Part shown: piece by piece, positions 63,869-64,000 of the stretch
Layout of the letters: each line of letters begins with the position of its first letter
Numbering within the stretch: the first letter of the stretch is position 1
Origin: Roseimaritima ulvae
GTDB lineage: Bacteria; Planctomycetota; Planctomycetia; Pirellulales; Pirellulaceae
Length of the DNA: 64,000 nucleotides
Direction: 5' to 3'
Assembly: GCF_008065135.1 (NCBI RefSeq)
Contig: NZ_CP042914.1
Span: 6,615,404 to 6,679,403, forward strand
Made by a program: the position numbers and the translations under genes
The notes under the pieces: model-generated
What the model saw: the letters and a program-made list of their open reading frames with translations, nothing else
Databases searched by the model: none
Told to the model about the DNA's origin: nothing

Positions 63869-64000
63869 ATGCGGATCCCATCGAATTTCAGTGAGCAGAA
63901 TCTGTATCGCCAGCGTCGTAACCTGCGCCGGCAATCCTCGCATTCCATGCGGCGGGTCATCCGCTTGGTATTGGCTTTAGGGGTTGTCCTGGTGGTGATG
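63869..64000 (+). CDS. Hypothetical protein, N-terminus only (cut by window edge)
   Basis: A frame from ATG 63869 open to the window end (44 codons). Residues 1-27 are basic and polar, then a hydrophobic stretch starts at LVLALGVVLVVM, suggesting a membrane or exported protein. It is divergent from the large TPR gene. Too short to name. Confidence 0.5.
   Translation, partial: MRIPSNFSEQNLYRQRRNLRRQSSHSMRRVIRLVLALGVVLVVM

Overview
The window looks like part of a chromosome from a planctomycete, most likely of the Pirellulaceae (Rhodopirellula-like). The evidence is the gene content. It includes a DUF1559 protein with a type-IV-prepilin N-terminus, two DUF1080 (3-keto-disaccharide hydrolase-type) proteins, a sulfatase, planctomycete-type cytochrome c proteins, a TIGR03067 protein, a DUF1598 protein, a stand-alone RNA polymerase alpha-CTD-like protein and a TolQ/ExbD/TPR cluster. 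The core sequence is GC-rich with tight gene spacing. No rRNA, tRNA or CRISPR array was recognised.

Layout. 1-2.45 kb: thiC (cut by the window edge) and a di-haem cytochrome, both on the minus strand. 2.67-10.97 kb: an accessory island. It starts with a broken integron-type integrase (internal deletion removing the first catalytic residues). Divergent from it is an AIPR-family (abortive-infection) gene whose promoter carries three 15-bp palindromes spaced exactly 32 bp apart. Next come a complete IS4-family insertion sequence with perfect 31-bp inverted repeats, a TIGR03067 gene lying between two roughly 300-bp homologous repeat blocks, an FAD monooxygenase, and small genes of unknown function. 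The island resembles a decayed integron or gene-cassette region, but no convincing attC site was found.

11-27.7 kb: secreted sulfatase, outer-membrane-type beta-barrel, a kinase truncated in its activation segment, a sphingolipid delta4-desaturase-like enzyme, a DUF1080 protein, a membrane pyrophosphatase, a DUF4328 protein, a GT-C-like membrane protein, a DapA-family aldolase, a DUF1559 pseudopilin, a small lipoprotein and a secreted lactonase-fold protein. 27.9-34.6 kb: an LptF/LptG-type permease, the alpha-CTD-like protein, a four-gene planctomycete operon (membrane protein, arrestin-like protein, P-loop ATPase, unknown), a STAS protein with a histidine kinase, and another DUF1080 protein.

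35-48.4 kb: an AlkA-type glycosylase, a PSCyt1 cytochrome, a 59-unit heptamer minisatellite, galE, an XerC/D recombinase, dapB, an LplT-like MFS transporter, an NtrC-type and a NarL-type response regulator in divergent orientation, a DUF1598 protein and a DUF2817 (M14-like) hydrolase. 48.4-64 kb: ABC exporter, ABC-2 permease, RluA-family pseudouridine synthase, TPR protein with an acidic repeat tail, inositol-phosphatase-family enzyme, lspA, DksA/TraR zinc protein, threonine synthase, and a minus-strand TPR-TPR-TolQ-ExbD-ExbD cluster.

A striking feature of the intergenic DNA is several families of short dispersed palindromes and one 132-bp element present as an inverted pair 16 kb apart. Some of these repeats run into coding sequence (the GT-C-like protein and the DUF4328 protein). 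The most unusual observations are the palindrome triplet at the AIPR promoter, the deleted integrase, the duplicated blocks around the TIGR03067 gene, and the block-structured heptamer array.
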